NCBI GenBank assembly: GCA_050697555.1
Contig: JBOHAD010000010.1
Location: 1-46,405 of the forward strand
From: DASQWP01 sp050697555
GTDB taxonomy: Bacteria > Actinomycetota > Thermoleophilia > Gaiellales > Gaiellaceae
Direction: 5' to 3'
Length of the DNA: 46,405 bases
Each line of letters begins with the position of its first letter. The stretch's first letter is position 1. Shown in pieces: positions 8,117-15,516 of this stretch. The notes below the pieces were generated by a model, which was not told the DNA's origin, did no database searches, and saw only the letters and a list, made by a program, of their open reading frames with translations. The position numbers and the translations under genes are program-made.

Positions 8117-8858
8117 GCCGCAGGATCGCCTTCGTGTGCAGCTGGGAGACCCGCGACTCGGTGACGCCGAGCACCTCGCCGATCTCGCGCAGCGTCAGCT
8201 CCTCGTAGTAGTAGAGCGTGACGACGAGCTTCTCGCGCTCGGGCAGCCGTGCGATCGCCTCGCCGAGCGCCTCGCGGAGCTCCGTCTGCGCCATCGCCGA
8301 CTGCGGCTCGGCGGCCAGCGGATCCTCGATCGTATCGATGAGGGCGATGGGGTCGCCGCCCGTGCTCGAGCTCGACCAGAGCTCGTCGAGCGCGGCGATG
8401 GACGTCCGCGAGATCTCGAGCAGCGACTCCTGAAACTCCTCCTCCGTGATGCCGAGCCTCTGCGCGATCTCCTCGTCCGTCGGCGCGCGGGCGAGCTTCG
8501 CCTCGAGGTGAGCGATCGTGCGCTCGATGTCGCGCGCACGGGCGCGAATGGAGCGCGGCACCCAGTCCATGGAGCGGAGCTCGTCGATGATCGAGCCCTT
8601 GATGCGCGCGATCGCGTACGTCTCGAACTTGATGTCCCGCTCGGGGTCGAAGCGCTCGATCGCGCCGATCAGGCCGAGGAGGCCGTAGGAAACCAGGTCG
8701 CCTTCCTCCACGTGCGCGGGGAGACCGCTGCCGAGCCGGCCGGCGACGTACTTGACGAGTGGCGCGTACGTGAGGATGAGCCGGTCGCGGAGGGCTCGCT
8801 CGCCGCTCCGCTTGTACTGGATCCAGAGAGCCTGAGTGTCCTCGGCGCGCTCGACCAT
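8070..8858 (-). CDS. RNA polymerase sigma factor, FliA/WhiG type
   Basis: A 262-residue sigma-70 family factor lacking region 1. Region 2 is seen in LVKYVAGRL, YGLLGLIGAIERFDP and FETYAIARIKGSIIDELRSMDW, the latter being the hallmark of the FliA/WhiG group. Region 3 contains PTDEEIAQRLGI. Region 4 carries LTLREIGEVLGVTESRVSQLHTKAI, the -35-binding helix-turn-helix. In sporulating actinomycetes WhiG controls differentiation, and elsewhere the homologue drives motility genes. No flagellar gene is in this window, so the regulon is unknown. A small membrane-protein gene precedes it. Confidence 0.93.
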   Translation of the reverse strand: MVERAEDTQALWIQYKRSGERALRDRLILTYAPLVKYVAGRLGSGLPAHVEEGDLVSYGLLGLIGAIERFDPERDIKFETYAIARIKGSIIDELRSMDWVPRSIRARARDIERTIAHLEAKLARAPTDEEIAQRLGITEEEFQESLLEISRTSIAALDELWSSSSTGGDPIALIDTIEDPLAAEPQSAMAQTELREALGEAIARLPEREKLVVTLYYYEELTLREIGEVLGVTESRVSQLHTKAILRLKARLSATAARAVRD

Positions 8859-8879
8859 GCCGAGGAGAGGATAAGGGGA

Positions 8880-9044
8880 CTACCGGAGCATCCGAAAGGC
8901 GGACTCTCCCATCCAGACCGCGAGCGCGACGGCCGCGACGGCGATCACCCAGGCCGATCCCCCCGCGCGGGCGGCGAACAGTGCGATCGCGGCGAATCCG
9001 ACGGTGAGGAGCAGGAAGAGCGCGCCCAGGGGCCTCCGTCGCAC
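8880..9044 (-). CDS. Small two-helix membrane protein
   Basis: Predicted 54-residue protein with two hydrophobic segments (LGALFLLLTVGFAAIALFAA and WVIAVAAVALAVWM) joined by a short Gly/Ser loop. The GTG at 9044 is used because further upstream the frame runs into tRNA-Trp on the other strand. It lies 21 bases upstream of the sigma-factor gene and is probably co-transcribed with it. Function unknown. Confidence 0.5.
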   Translation of the reverse strand: MRRRPLGALFLLLTVGFAAIALFAARAGGSAWVIAVAAVALAVWMGESAFRMLR

Positions 9045-9067
9045 GCCGGTACAATGCCTTCTCGCCG

Positions 9068-9140
9068 AGGGCCGTAGCTCAACTGGCAGAGCACCGGTCT
9101 CCAAAACCGGGGGTTGCAGGTTCGAGTCCTGCCGGCCCTG
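9068..9140 (+). tRNA. tRNA-Trp (CCA)
   Basis: Acceptor strands AGGGCCG and CGGCCCT pair. The D-arm is TAGCTCAACTGGCAGAGC, the anticodon loop CTCCAAA in an ACCGGT-type stem gives CCA, and the T-arm has GGTTCGAGTCC. The structure is intact and the 3' CCA is not encoded. In many actinobacteria this tRNA precedes secE-nusG; here it is followed by a toxin-antitoxin pair on the other strand. Confidence 0.95.
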
Positions 9141-9158
9141 TTTCTCGCTGGAAGTCGG

Positions 9159-9190
9159 AAACCCGCATGGCTAGGGGGTTTTCTTTCCTT
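9159..9190 (+). terminator. Rho-independent-like terminator after tRNA-Trp
   Basis: AAACCC and GGGTTT form a short stem followed by a T-rich run (TTTTCTTTCC), 18 bases after the tRNA. It overlaps the stop region of the convergent toxin gene, so it may serve both strands. Confidence 0.5.
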
Positions 9191-9587
9191 CTTCCTTACT
9201 CGGGGTCTCGTCGGCTAGGACGCAAGCGAAATCGCGGTCGACGAGGGCTGGGAAGTCGATCCAATCCTCCGGCCGCGGTCGGAGCTCGAGCCAGCGCCCG
9301 ATGCCACGCACGATCAAGCCGAACTCGCTCTGGTCGATGCCGTAGACGAGGATCACCCCGGGGTGTTCCCGGCCGCCGGTGGCCCACGCGCGAAGGATCT
9401 CGGGAAAGTCGGCGACGTTGTGGGTGACGAGGATGCGCTCGTCCTCGGCCGCCAGCGCGAGAACGTCCTCGTCGTCGAGTCCTTCGAGCTCGGGCTCCTG
9501 GTCGAGCGCCCGGACGTCGTGGCCCCTGTCGCTGAGCGGTCCCCCGACGCTTCGCCCCGAGACGTGGGCGTCGAGGAGGAGACGCAC
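9171..9587 (-). CDS. DUF5615-type PIN-like toxin
   Basis: A 138-residue PIN-like (Mut7-C/DUF5615) protein, expected to be a metal-dependent RNase toxin. The pattern of acidic and polar active-site residues is present: RLLLDAHVSG at the N-terminus, LEGLDDEDVLALAAEDERILVTHNVADFPEI in the centre (split DxD and T-H-N motifs) and GVILVYGIDQ later. The antitoxin gene lies immediately upstream, with six bases between stop and start. The pairing with a DUF433 protein is the usual arrangement for this family. Confidence 0.82.
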   Translation of the reverse strand: MRLLLDAHVSGRSVGGPLSDRGHDVRALDQEPELEGLDDEDVLALAAEDERILVTHNVADFPEILRAWATGGREHPGVILVYGIDQSEFGLIVRGIGRWLELRPRPEDWIDFPALVDRDFACVLADETPSKEEGKKTP

Positions 9588-9593
9588 CGGCGC

Positions 9594-10022
9594 CTACTCG
9601 GCGACTTCTAGGAATGGGTAGAGAGCGCGAAGCTCCTCGAGCGGGCGCCTGTTCGCCTCGAGGAGTCCCTCGATCTCCTCTGGGAACCGCTCGGCGTATG
9701 CTCGGGCAAGTCTGAGATGGCGGTCGCTCACGAGCGGGTGGCTCTCTCGGAGCTTCTCGCCGTCGCCTTCGTACGAGCGCAGGAGGTCGACGAGCTCCCA
9801 CACGTCGAGGCCGCTTCCGATGACCCAGGCGCGGCGCGGCCGGCCACGGTAGCCGATCCCTGGGAAGAGACGCATCTTGGCCGCCTCCTCCGCCAGCTCC
9901 TCGACGACCGCGCTCCGTGAACGGCCGGCCCGCCGTGCCTCCTCGGTGACGAGCACGTTCGCCGCCGGGCCGAGCCGTACGGAGAAGGGCTGCGTCTTTG
10001 GAGCTCGTTCTCGTCTACTCAT
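9594..10022 (-). CDS. DUF433-family antitoxin with N-terminal DNA-binding region
   Basis: A 142-residue protein. The N-terminal 45 residues (QPFSVRLGPAANVLVTEEAR, then RSRSAVVEELAEEA) look like a ribbon-helix-helix DNA-binding segment. The C-terminal part is DUF433-like, with WVIGSGLDVWELVDLLRSY followed by LARAYAERFPEEIEGLL. It probably neutralises the PIN-like toxin downstream and represses their shared promoter. A palindrome lies right at its 5' end. Confidence 0.78.
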   Translation of the reverse strand: MSRRERAPKTQPFSVRLGPAANVLVTEEARRAGRSRSAVVEELAEEAAKMRLFPGIGYRGRPRRAWVIGSGLDVWELVDLLRSYEGDGEKLRESHPLVSDRHLRLARAYAERFPEEIEGLLEANRRPLEELRALYPFLEVAE

Positions 10023-10024
10023 CG

Positions 10025-10044
10025 CTACATCGTAGTAAATGTAG
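10025..10044. promoter_or_regulatory. Candidate autoregulatory operator of the toxin-antitoxin pair
   Basis: The 20-base sequence CTACATCGTAGTAAATGTAG contains the inverted repeat CTACAT-N8-ATGTAG. It sits three bases upstream of the antitoxin start, in an AT-richer patch than its surroundings. Position and symmetry fit the ribbon-helix-helix binding site expected for an autoregulated toxin-antitoxin operon. Confidence 0.5.
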
Positions 10045-10131
10045 TTGATGATCGCCGTGTAGGAAGCCTGCGGCTATCCGCACTTCGAAGGAGGTCTAGC
10101 GTCCGCCCACCCTCAAGCTACGGTGTCCTCG

Positions 10132-10269
10132 ATGAGCGAGACGCTACGGCTGAGGACGCGCGAGGATGCGCGTGCGAACGTCGTCGACGCTCTGCGTCTC
10201 GTGCTCGCGCCTGACGAGGACGACGCGAACATCGATCGCAGCGAGCCGATCGCGCTCGACGAGCGGTGA
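10132..10269 (+). CDS. Small hypothetical protein (HicB-tail-like)
   Basis: A 45-residue ORF beginning ATG-AGC-GAG. The segment TREDARANVVDALRLVLAP resembles the C-terminal helix of HicB-type antitoxins, but the N-terminal beta-sheet part is absent, so this may be a remnant or a coincidental match. It overlaps the next gene by four bases (GTGA), suggesting coupled translation. It lies divergent from the toxin-antitoxin operon. Confidence 0.4.
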   Translation: MSETLRLRTREDARANVVDALRLVLAPDEDDANIDRSEPIALDER

Positions 10270-10726
10270 GACGTCTCTTAGCTCTTGCCGCTGTCGCCGT
10301 CGCGCTCCCCGCGTGCGGCGAGCCGCGCGGCGCGAACGGCGGCGCCTCTCGCGTCGAGGCGTCGCTCGAAGGGGTCTCGCTCACGATCGAGGGCGCCGAG
10401 AACGTGCGGATCGAGGCGACGCTGAAGCAGGATGCCGGCCCGCCCAGGGGCTGGCGTCCCACCCTAACCGTCGACTTCCTCGTCGATGCGTCGACGCAGA
10501 CGGTCGAGAATCCAGCCAGGCTCACCTTCACGATCGACGCCGACCTCCTAGAGGGCGAGCGCGATCCCCCGACCAGCTCAACGTCTTTTACGGCGCGCTC
10601 GGCGTGACGGACGAGTGCGAGGCGAATCGGGAAGCGCAACCCGATCCGTGCATCGAGTCGCGATCGTTCGAGGCCAACGGTGACGCGCGCATCGTGGTCC
10701 TCGCGTCGAGACCGGAAACCGATTGA
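10266..10726 (+). pseudogene. Putative lipoprotein gene with a one-base frameshift
   Basis: The frame beginning with GTG at 10266 encodes a signal peptide with lipobox (VALPACG) and a beta-rich extracellular part, then stops at 10607. The other frame picks up immediately after a run of five C at 10566-10570 and continues with VFYGALGVTDECEANREAQP through CIESRSFEANGDARIVVLA to 10726, including a Cys pair. Adding one C restores a single reading frame of about 154 residues (DPPDQLNVFYG). This is either a real frameshift or a homopolymer sequencing error. Likely product: a secreted lipoprotein of unknown function. Confidence 0.55.
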
Positions 10727-11010
10727 CCCGCCCCCGCAAAGTGGCAGACAGGCGCTCGATCCCCGGTGGGCCTCGGGGAAGTCAGCGACGAGAATACGCC
10801 CGTCGCGTCTCCAGTCGGAAAGTGACACGGCGAGGCGGGAAAGGCGCCGCAGACCTTCCCCGCCCCGCCGGCTGCTCAGACACTACGTGGACGGAGCCCC
10901 CCGCCGATAGACCAGGCTTGGAACGTTTCCGTGGAAAGCCCGCAAATTGGGTCAAGTCCCTTCCTTGGGCCGACGAAGGGCGCCGACCGCGCCTCGGCCG
11001 GCAAGAGTTC

Positions 11011-11973
11011 TCAAGCGCCCTGGCCCGCCGGCGCCTCCGCTCGCCCGTTCCGCTCATCCCGCGGCGTCCGCCCGGCCGACACGACGATGAGCCCCGCGAG
11101 GATCGCAACCGTTCCGAGCAGTTGGAGCCCGGACGGGCGTTCGCCGAGCAGGGCCGCGGCGAAAGCGACCGAGGCCACGGGCTGCAGCGTGAGCAGCACC
11201 GAGGTCACGATCGCCGGCAGGCGTGCCAGCGAGACGCTGATCAGGAGCCAGCCCACCACCTGGGAAGAAAGCGCGAGCAGAGCGAGCCAGAGAGCCGCCT
11301 CGGCTCTCGGGACGAAGTCAAGCTCGCCGAGTGCGAGCCCGGTGGGGATCGTGAGGAGCGCGGCGACGAGCGTCACGTCGAAGAGCGGCCCCGCGATTCG
11401 CCGCGCGTCCGGGGCTCCGAAGCGAAGCGTCAGGAGGAAGCCGGAATAGGCGAGCCCCGCAAGGACGCCGAGGACGGCACCCAGGCCCGGGTTGTCGCCG
11501 TACGCACCCTCCTCGACTACGCCGGAAATGAGGATGATCCCCGCCACGGTGAAGGGGACGCCGAGGAGCGCGCTCACGGCTGGACGCTCGCGAAACGCGG
11601 CCCAGGCGATGAGCCCCACGAGGACCACTTGCATGTTCGCGAGGACGGTCGCGAGGCCCGCGCCGACCGCTTCGATCGCGTGGTGCCACAAGACGAGGTC
11701 GACTGCGAAGAGGACGCCTCCCCCGTACGCGAAGGCCCGCGTCCGACGGCCGCGAGCGCCCAGATGCGCATCCTCCCGCCGCGCGAGCAACCAGAGCAGC
11801 GGGAGTGCGAACGCGCAGCGAAAGAAGGCGCCCGTCGACGGGGAGACCTCCGCGAGCCGGTAGAGAATCGCCGAGAACGCGATCGCGAGCGCTCCCGCCA
11901 GGGCTGTCGGCGTCGGGCGTGCGATGACGCGCCGCCTGAGTGCGCGGACCTCCGACTCCAACTGCGCGGTCAT
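11011..11973 (-). CDS. EamA/DMT-family transporter
   Basis: A 320-residue protein with about ten hydrophobic segments arranged as two EamA repeats of five. Features include AEVSPSTGAFFRCAFALPLL in the first repeat, LVLWHHAIEAVGAGLATVLANMQVV (helices 3-4 of repeat one, typical of RhaT/EamA exporters) and SLARLPAIVTSVLLTLQPVASV in the second. Substrate unknown; relatives export amino acids or metabolites. The preceding 284 bases (10727-11010) hold no gene I can support, and a long plus-strand frame through this gene is a shadow. Confidence 0.88.
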   Translation of the reverse strand: MTAQLESEVRALRRRVIARPTPTALAGALAIAFSAILYRLAEVSPSTGAFFRCAFALPLLWLLARREDAHLGARGRRTRAFAYGGGVLFAVDLVLWHHAIEAVGAGLATVLANMQVVLVGLIAWAAFRERPAVSALLGVPFTVAGIILISGVVEEGAYGDNPGLGAVLGVLAGLAYSGFLLTLRFGAPDARRIAGPLFDVTLVAALLTIPTGLALGELDFVPRAEAALWLALLALSSQVVGWLLISVSLARLPAIVTSVLLTLQPVASVAFAAALLGERPSGLQLLGTVAILAGLIVVSAGRTPRDERNGRAEAPAGQGA

Positions 11974-12048
11974 GATCCGAGAACGTAAGCGAGCGGGCGC
12001 TCGCGGCGCTCGCGTCCTTCGGCTGGATCGTGGCGCCGGCCGGGGCTT

Positions 12049-12879
12049 CTAGGTGTCCAGGCCGCTTCGGCGAAGCGCTTCCTCGACCCGGCGCGTGATC
12101 TCGTCGCCCAGCCCGGCGCCACGCTCGGCGAGCGCTTCGACGGAGTCGTCGTCGGCCTCGGGAGCGGCGGCCCCCTCGGCGCCCATTCCGCCCAAAGATG
12201 CTTCGACCGAACGCAGGACCTGCTCCTGGATCTCGGCGGCGTGGCGCGCCGCCGCCTGCTCGAACCGCCGGTCCAGATCGCTCTCGCCCGCACCGGGCTG
12301 AGCTACCGGCTCTGCGCCCGGTACGGCCTCCGGGGAAGCCGGCTGGACGCCCTCGATGTGGAGCTCGTAGACACGCTCAGGCTCTTCGATGTCCTTCAGG
12401 CGCCGCTCGCCGAGCGGGTGGACGGCAACTCCATCCGGCAGGCCGCCGCCGACGAGTGCGCGGGTTGTCTCCGACAACAGCACCCGCCCTCCGCGGCCCA
12501 CCGTGCAGATCCGCGCCGCACGCACGACGTCGAGGCCGAGATAGCCCTCCTCGCCGACCGCCGGCTCGCCGGTGTGCAGTCCCATCCGAACGAGCACCGC
12601 CCTGCCCTCGGGCCACGCCTGGGTTGCATGCGCCCGCTGCGCCTCGACGGAGGCCGCCACCGCTTCCCGGGCGCGCGGGAACGCGAAGAAGAAGGCGTCG
12701 CCCTGCGTATCGATCTCGACCCCGCCTCGGGCTCCGAACGACCGGCGGATGATGCGCCGATGAGCCGCGAGGAGCTCGCCGTAGCTCTCCCCGAGCTGCT
12801 TCAGCAACGCTGTCGATCCCTCGACGTCCGTGAAGACGAAGGTGACGGTGCCGCTCGGGAGTCCGCTCACGCCGGCCAT
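12049..12879 (-). CDS. Class III adenylate/guanylate cyclase-like protein
   Basis: A 276-residue protein starting at the ATG at 12879, directly before SGLPSGTVTFVFTDVEGST. The first metal Asp (FTDVEGST) and second metal Asp (DTQGDAFFFAF) are present. In the YLGLDVVRAARI motif the transition-state Arg is kept, but the usual catalytic Asn position reads Val (often His in this actinobacterial subgroup), so activity is uncertain. After the cyclase domain (to about residue 175) follows an acidic, Ala/Glu-rich helical tail with possible coiled coil. It is divergent from the structured leader and c-di-GMP gene. Confidence 0.85.
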   Translation of the reverse strand: MAGVSGLPSGTVTFVFTDVEGSTALLKQLGESYGELLAAHRRIIRRSFGARGGVEIDTQGDAFFFAFPRAREAVAASVEAQRAHATQAWPEGRAVLVRMGLHTGEPAVGEEGYLGLDVVRAARICTVGRGGRVLLSETTRALVGGGLPDGVAVHPLGERRLKDIEEPERVYELHIEGVQPASPEAVPGAEPVAQPGAGESDLDRRFEQAAARHAAEIQEQVLRSVEASLGGMGAEGAAAPEADDDSVEALAERGAGLGDEITRRVEEALRRSGLDT

Positions 12880-12984
12880 CGTACGCGCGCGGCACCCTCC
12901 TGGCCGGCCGGCGAACGGCAGGGCGCCCGGAGTCATGGACTGGAAACCCCTGCATTCCCGCCCTTTCCCTCCGCTAGACTTGCA

Positions 12985-13195
12985 GGTGCAACGTCCGGCC
13001 GGGCCGCAGGCCGGGCGTTGCAGGGGAGCGGGGTCCCGTTCACGGCCAAGTCGGGAACTCCCGCTTCCCCCTTTGGGGTGAAGATCGCGCGCACGCCCTC
13101 GGATTGACTGCGAGTGCGGGCTGCCTCCTGCTTGGTCGGAGGCGGTCCGCCTCTCGAGGGTCGCGGGAAGACAGCGGCCCCTTCGTCCGTCCTGT
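12985..13195 (+). ncRNA. Structured leader RNA; candidate c-di-AMP (ydaO/yuaA-type) riboswitch
   Basis: A possible -10 element (TAGACT, 12975-12980) is followed at 12988-13021 by a 13-bp stem-loop (GCAACGTCCGGCC / GGCCGGGCGTTGC, one G-U pair). Next come AGCGGGGTCCCGTT (13027-13040), a small hairpin with stem CGGG/CCCG (13052-13063) and TTTGGGGTGAAGATCGCGCG (13072-13091). GGGAAGACAGCGG (13165-13177) then precedes a C-rich stretch ending just before the small gene. The order AGCGGGG..CCC / GGGGTGAA / GAA..CAGC resembles the ydaO consensus from memory, but the GGGGGACCC block is imperfect and the 3' CAGCTAACC block is degenerate. A structured leader is likely; the class is tentative. Confidence 0.4.
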
Positions 13196-13199
13196 GAGC

Positions 13200-13316
13200 A
13201 TGAGGCGATCGACGCTGCTCGCGCTCGCACTCCTCGCCCTCGTCGCCCTCGCGCTCGCCGGCGCGGCGGTCCAGCTCCTCCGCGGCGAGCGACCGCCGCT
13301 TCTCGGCGGCTGGTAG
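13200..13316 (+). CDS. Small membrane peptide ending GGW
   Basis: A 38-residue ORF with a basic N-terminus (MRRST), one strongly hydrophobic helix rich in Leu/Ala (LLALALLALVALALAG) and the tail PPLLGGW. No clear Shine-Dalgarno precedes the ATG; the start lies at the 3' end of the structured leader, which may control it. A comparable peptide ending GGWKWG is encoded on the minus strand at 15317-15409. Function unknown. Confidence 0.4.
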   Translation: MRRSTLLALALLALVALALAGAAVQLLRGERPPLLGGW

Positions 13317-13384
13317 CAGCCGTCTTCCCTGCTTTAATGCGGGAAAGGGAAGCTGCGGCGAGAATGAACGGACCGGCGTGTGCA

Positions 13385-13415
13385 CTGCGGCCACGACGGC
13401 TGAAGGGGGCCGCAG
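13385..13415 (+). promoter_or_regulatory. Hairpin abutting the GGDEF/HD-GYP start codon
   Basis: CTGCGGCC (13385-13392) and GGCCGCAG (13408-13415) form a perfect 8-bp stem with a 15-base loop. The ATG follows at once, and the likely Shine-Dalgarno (AAGGGGG) is in the loop and 3' arm. Such a fold would limit ribosome access and could be a translational control element. Confidence 0.4.
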
Positions 13416-15278
13416 ATGGGGTCGACCGCAACCGAGGTGACGAGAGGCGAGAACCGGCCCGACGGCTCGCGCTCCCCTGAGCGGCTCTCCCGCGAGACGC
13501 GCCGGCTCCTGCCGGTCATCGCGCCCGTCTTGTTCCTTGCCTCGGCAATCGTCGTCCTGGCGATCTCCGCATTCGCCGCGTTCGACCCGTCGCCGGCCCA
13601 GCTTGCCGGCCTCCTCGCGCTCCTGGCGGCTGCCACGTTCGTCGAGGCGTTCCCGGTCCCGATCGAGAACGTCCCCGTCGGAGGCACGTCTCTCGCCACC
13701 GTCTTCATCGTCGGCACGGCGATCGTCTACGGCTGGGCGCCGGCGATCCTCGTCGGATTCGCGACGCAGCTCGTGGTCGAGCTCGGCCGGCGCCAGCCGC
13801 CGATCCGGGTCGCGTACAACAGCGCCGTCTACGCGCTCGCGGCGGCAGGCGCCGGAGCTGTCACGGCGACGATCCCGAGCGACGGCTTCGGCTGGCTCGC
13901 GCTCGAGGTCGGTCTCGCAGCCTCCGCCTTCTACGCCGTCAACCTCCCACTCGTGGCGGCGGTCGTGAGCCGCTGGGCCCGCGAGCCCTTCTTCGCCCTC
14001 CTGCGAAGCGCCGTGTCGTCGACCTTCATCGCCTTCGCCATCATGGCCTCGCTCACGCTCATGCTCGCCGTGCTCTGGGACCGCTCGCCCTTCCTCTCGG
14101 CCGCGCTCGTCGGCCCGCTCGCGGCCATCGCGCTCTACCAGCGGTCGGTCCACCGCGAGCTGAGGGCGATGCGCCTCGCCCTCACCGATCCGCTCACCGG
14201 GCTCGGCAACCACCGCCACTTCCACGAGCGGCTCCAGCACGAGCTCGTCGACTCGGAGGCGCACGGGCGCCCGCTGAGCATCTGCCTGCTCGACATCGAC
14301 AACTTCAAGGAGGTCAACGACCGTTTCGGACACCCCGTGGGCGACCGCGTGCTCGCCCAGGTGGCCGGCCGGCTGCGTCAGGACGGGGAGGCGTTCCGGA
14401 TCGGTGGCGACGAGTTCGCGCTCCTTCTTTCCGGCTACGACGAGAAGGACGCGGTGATGGTCGCGCACGGCGTGCTCGGCCGCATCGCCGGCCTCGAGCT
14501 GGACGCCGACGTGCTCGTGCAAGTCTCGGCGGGCGTGGCGACCTACCCGCAGGCAGGCGTGGAGCGCACCGATCTCGTGCGCGTGGCCGACAAGGCTCTG
14601 TACCTGGCGAAGGAGCACGGGAAGGGACGCGTGAACGTCTACCGGCCGGACATACGCGAGCTGGACGCGTTCTCCCAGCTGGCCGCCGGTCCCGACCGGG
14701 ACGCCCGTCTGCGAGCGGCCGCAAGTCTCGCCCACGCGGTCGACGCGCGCGACGCGTACACCGGCAGCCACTCCCACATGGTCGCGGAGCTCGCGGCCCG
14801 CACCGCCGGCCTGCTCGGCCTCGAGTTCGAGGAAGTCGAGCTCGTCCGGCTCGCCGGGAGCCTCCACGACCTCGGCAAGCTCGCCATCCCGGAAGAGATC
14901 CTGCGGAAGCCCGGGCCGCTCAACGAGGCGGAGCGGCTCGTGCTCGAGCGGCATCCGCAGATTGGGTACCGCATGCTCGAGTCGCTCGGCGTCGAGCCGG
15001 TCTCCACGTGGGTGCTCCACCACCACGAGCGGTGGGACGGAGCCGGCTACCCGAACGGGATCGGGGGCGAGCAGATCCCGCTCGGCTCGCGCATCCTTCT
15101 CGTCGCCGACGCGTACGACGCCATGACCACCGACCGCATCTACCGCGGGAAGATCCCGCACGAGAGCGCCGTCGCCGAACTCGAGCGCTGCGCGGGGACG
15201 CAGTTCGACCCGGAGATCGTGGTCGCCTTCGTCGGCGGCCTCGAGCGCACCGAGCTGGCCGCTCTCAAGGGCTCGTAG
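13416..15278 (+). CDS. Membrane-bound GGDEF/HD-GYP cyclic-di-GMP enzyme
   Basis: A 620-residue protein with an N-terminal membrane domain of about eight helices (residues 30-245, MASE-like). A diguanylate cyclase domain follows, with intact GGDEF at 330-334 and DIDNFKEVND upstream. The C-terminal HD-GYP domain has HDLGK (His484/Asp485), HHHERWDGAGYP (535-546) and VADAYDAMTTDR. Both synthetic and hydrolytic sites look complete, so it may set c-di-GMP up or down in response to a membrane signal. No RxxD product-inhibition site is seen before GGDEF. It probably belongs to the transcript that starts with the structured leader, and a strong hairpin follows the stop. Confidence 0.92.
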   Translation: MGSTATEVTRGENRPDGSRSPERLSRETRRLLPVIAPVLFLASAIVVLAISAFAAFDPSPAQLAGLLALLAAATFVEAFPVPIENVPVGGTSLATVFIVGTAIVYGWAPAILVGFATQLVVELGRRQPPIRVAYNSAVYALAAAGAGAVTATIPSDGFGWLALEVGLAASAFYAVNLPLVAAVVSRWAREPFFALLRSAVSSTFIAFAIMASLTLMLAVLWDRSPFLSAALVGPLAAIALYQRSVHRELRAMRLALTDPLTGLGNHRHFHERLQHELVDSEAHGRPLSICLLDIDNFKEVNDRFGHPVGDRVLAQVAGRLRQDGEAFRIGGDEFALLLSGYDEKDAVMVAHGVLGRIAGLELDADVLVQVSAGVATYPQAGVERTDLVRVADKALYLAKEHGKGRVNVYRPDIRELDAFSQLAAGPDRDARLRAAASLAHAVDARDAYTGSHSHMVAELAARTAGLLGLEFEEVELVRLAGSLHDLGKLAIPEEILRKPGPLNEAERLVLERHPQIGYRMLESLGVEPVSTWVLHHHERWDGAGYPNGIGGEQIPLGSRILLVADAYDAMTTDRIYRGKIPHESAVAELERCAGTQFDPEIVVAFVGGLERTELAALKGS

Positions 15279-15299
15279 CGCCGCCCCAGGGCGGCGCTA
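15276..15299. terminator. Terminator-like hairpin after the c-di-GMP gene
   Basis: TAGCGCCGCC and GGCGGCGCTA form a 10-bp GC stem with a 4-base loop, beginning within the stop codon. There is no U-tract, so it may act as a bidirectional or Rho-assisted terminator between convergent units. Confidence 0.55.
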
Positions 15300-15316
15300 C
15301 GGCACCGGTTGGTTCT

Positions 15317-15409
15317 CTAGCCCCACTTCCAGCCGCCGGCGGGAAGCGCGGCGAGCGCCAACGTCGCTACCAGGGCGGCGCGGACGGCGAGGACGCGAAG
15401 GTGCGGCAT
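15317..15409 (-). CDS. Small hydrophobic peptide ending GGWKWG
   Basis: A 30-residue ORF: basic start (MPHLRVLAVR), hydrophobic Ala/Leu segment and C-terminus LPAGGWKWG. A good Shine-Dalgarno (GGAAGGAAGAG) precedes the ATG by about eight bases, which argues for translation. It resembles the 38-residue peptide ending GGW at 13200-13316, on the other side of the GGDEF/HD-GYP gene. Function unknown. Confidence 0.4.
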   Translation of the reverse strand: MPHLRVLAVRAALVATLALAALPAGGWKWG

Positions 15410-15477
15410 CCGATCTCTTCCTTCCAGGATTTTCCGGGGGACTCCTCACGGATCGGCCCGCGCTCGGCCCGTCAGGA

Positions 15478-15516
15478 TCCCCGTTGGAGGGAGTGGCGGT
15501 TACGCCCTCCGGGGGA
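15478..15516. other. Strong hairpin in the leader between divergent small gene and BON gene
   Basis: TCCCC/GGGGA flanks an inner GGAGGG/CCCTCC stem, giving a long GC hairpin within the roughly 150-base region between the minus-strand peptide and the BON-domain gene. It could be a leader element for either. I cannot assign it to a known RNA class. Confidence 0.35.

Noticed and set aside
10723..11988. 421-residue plus-strand ORF over the EamA transporter
   Set aside because: Highly charged shadow; the minus-strand protein has clear transmembrane repeats.
12933..15161. 742-residue minus-strand ORF opposite the GGDEF/HD-GYP gene
   Set aside because: Low-complexity Glu/Arg/Asp repeats; the plus strand holds the real domains.
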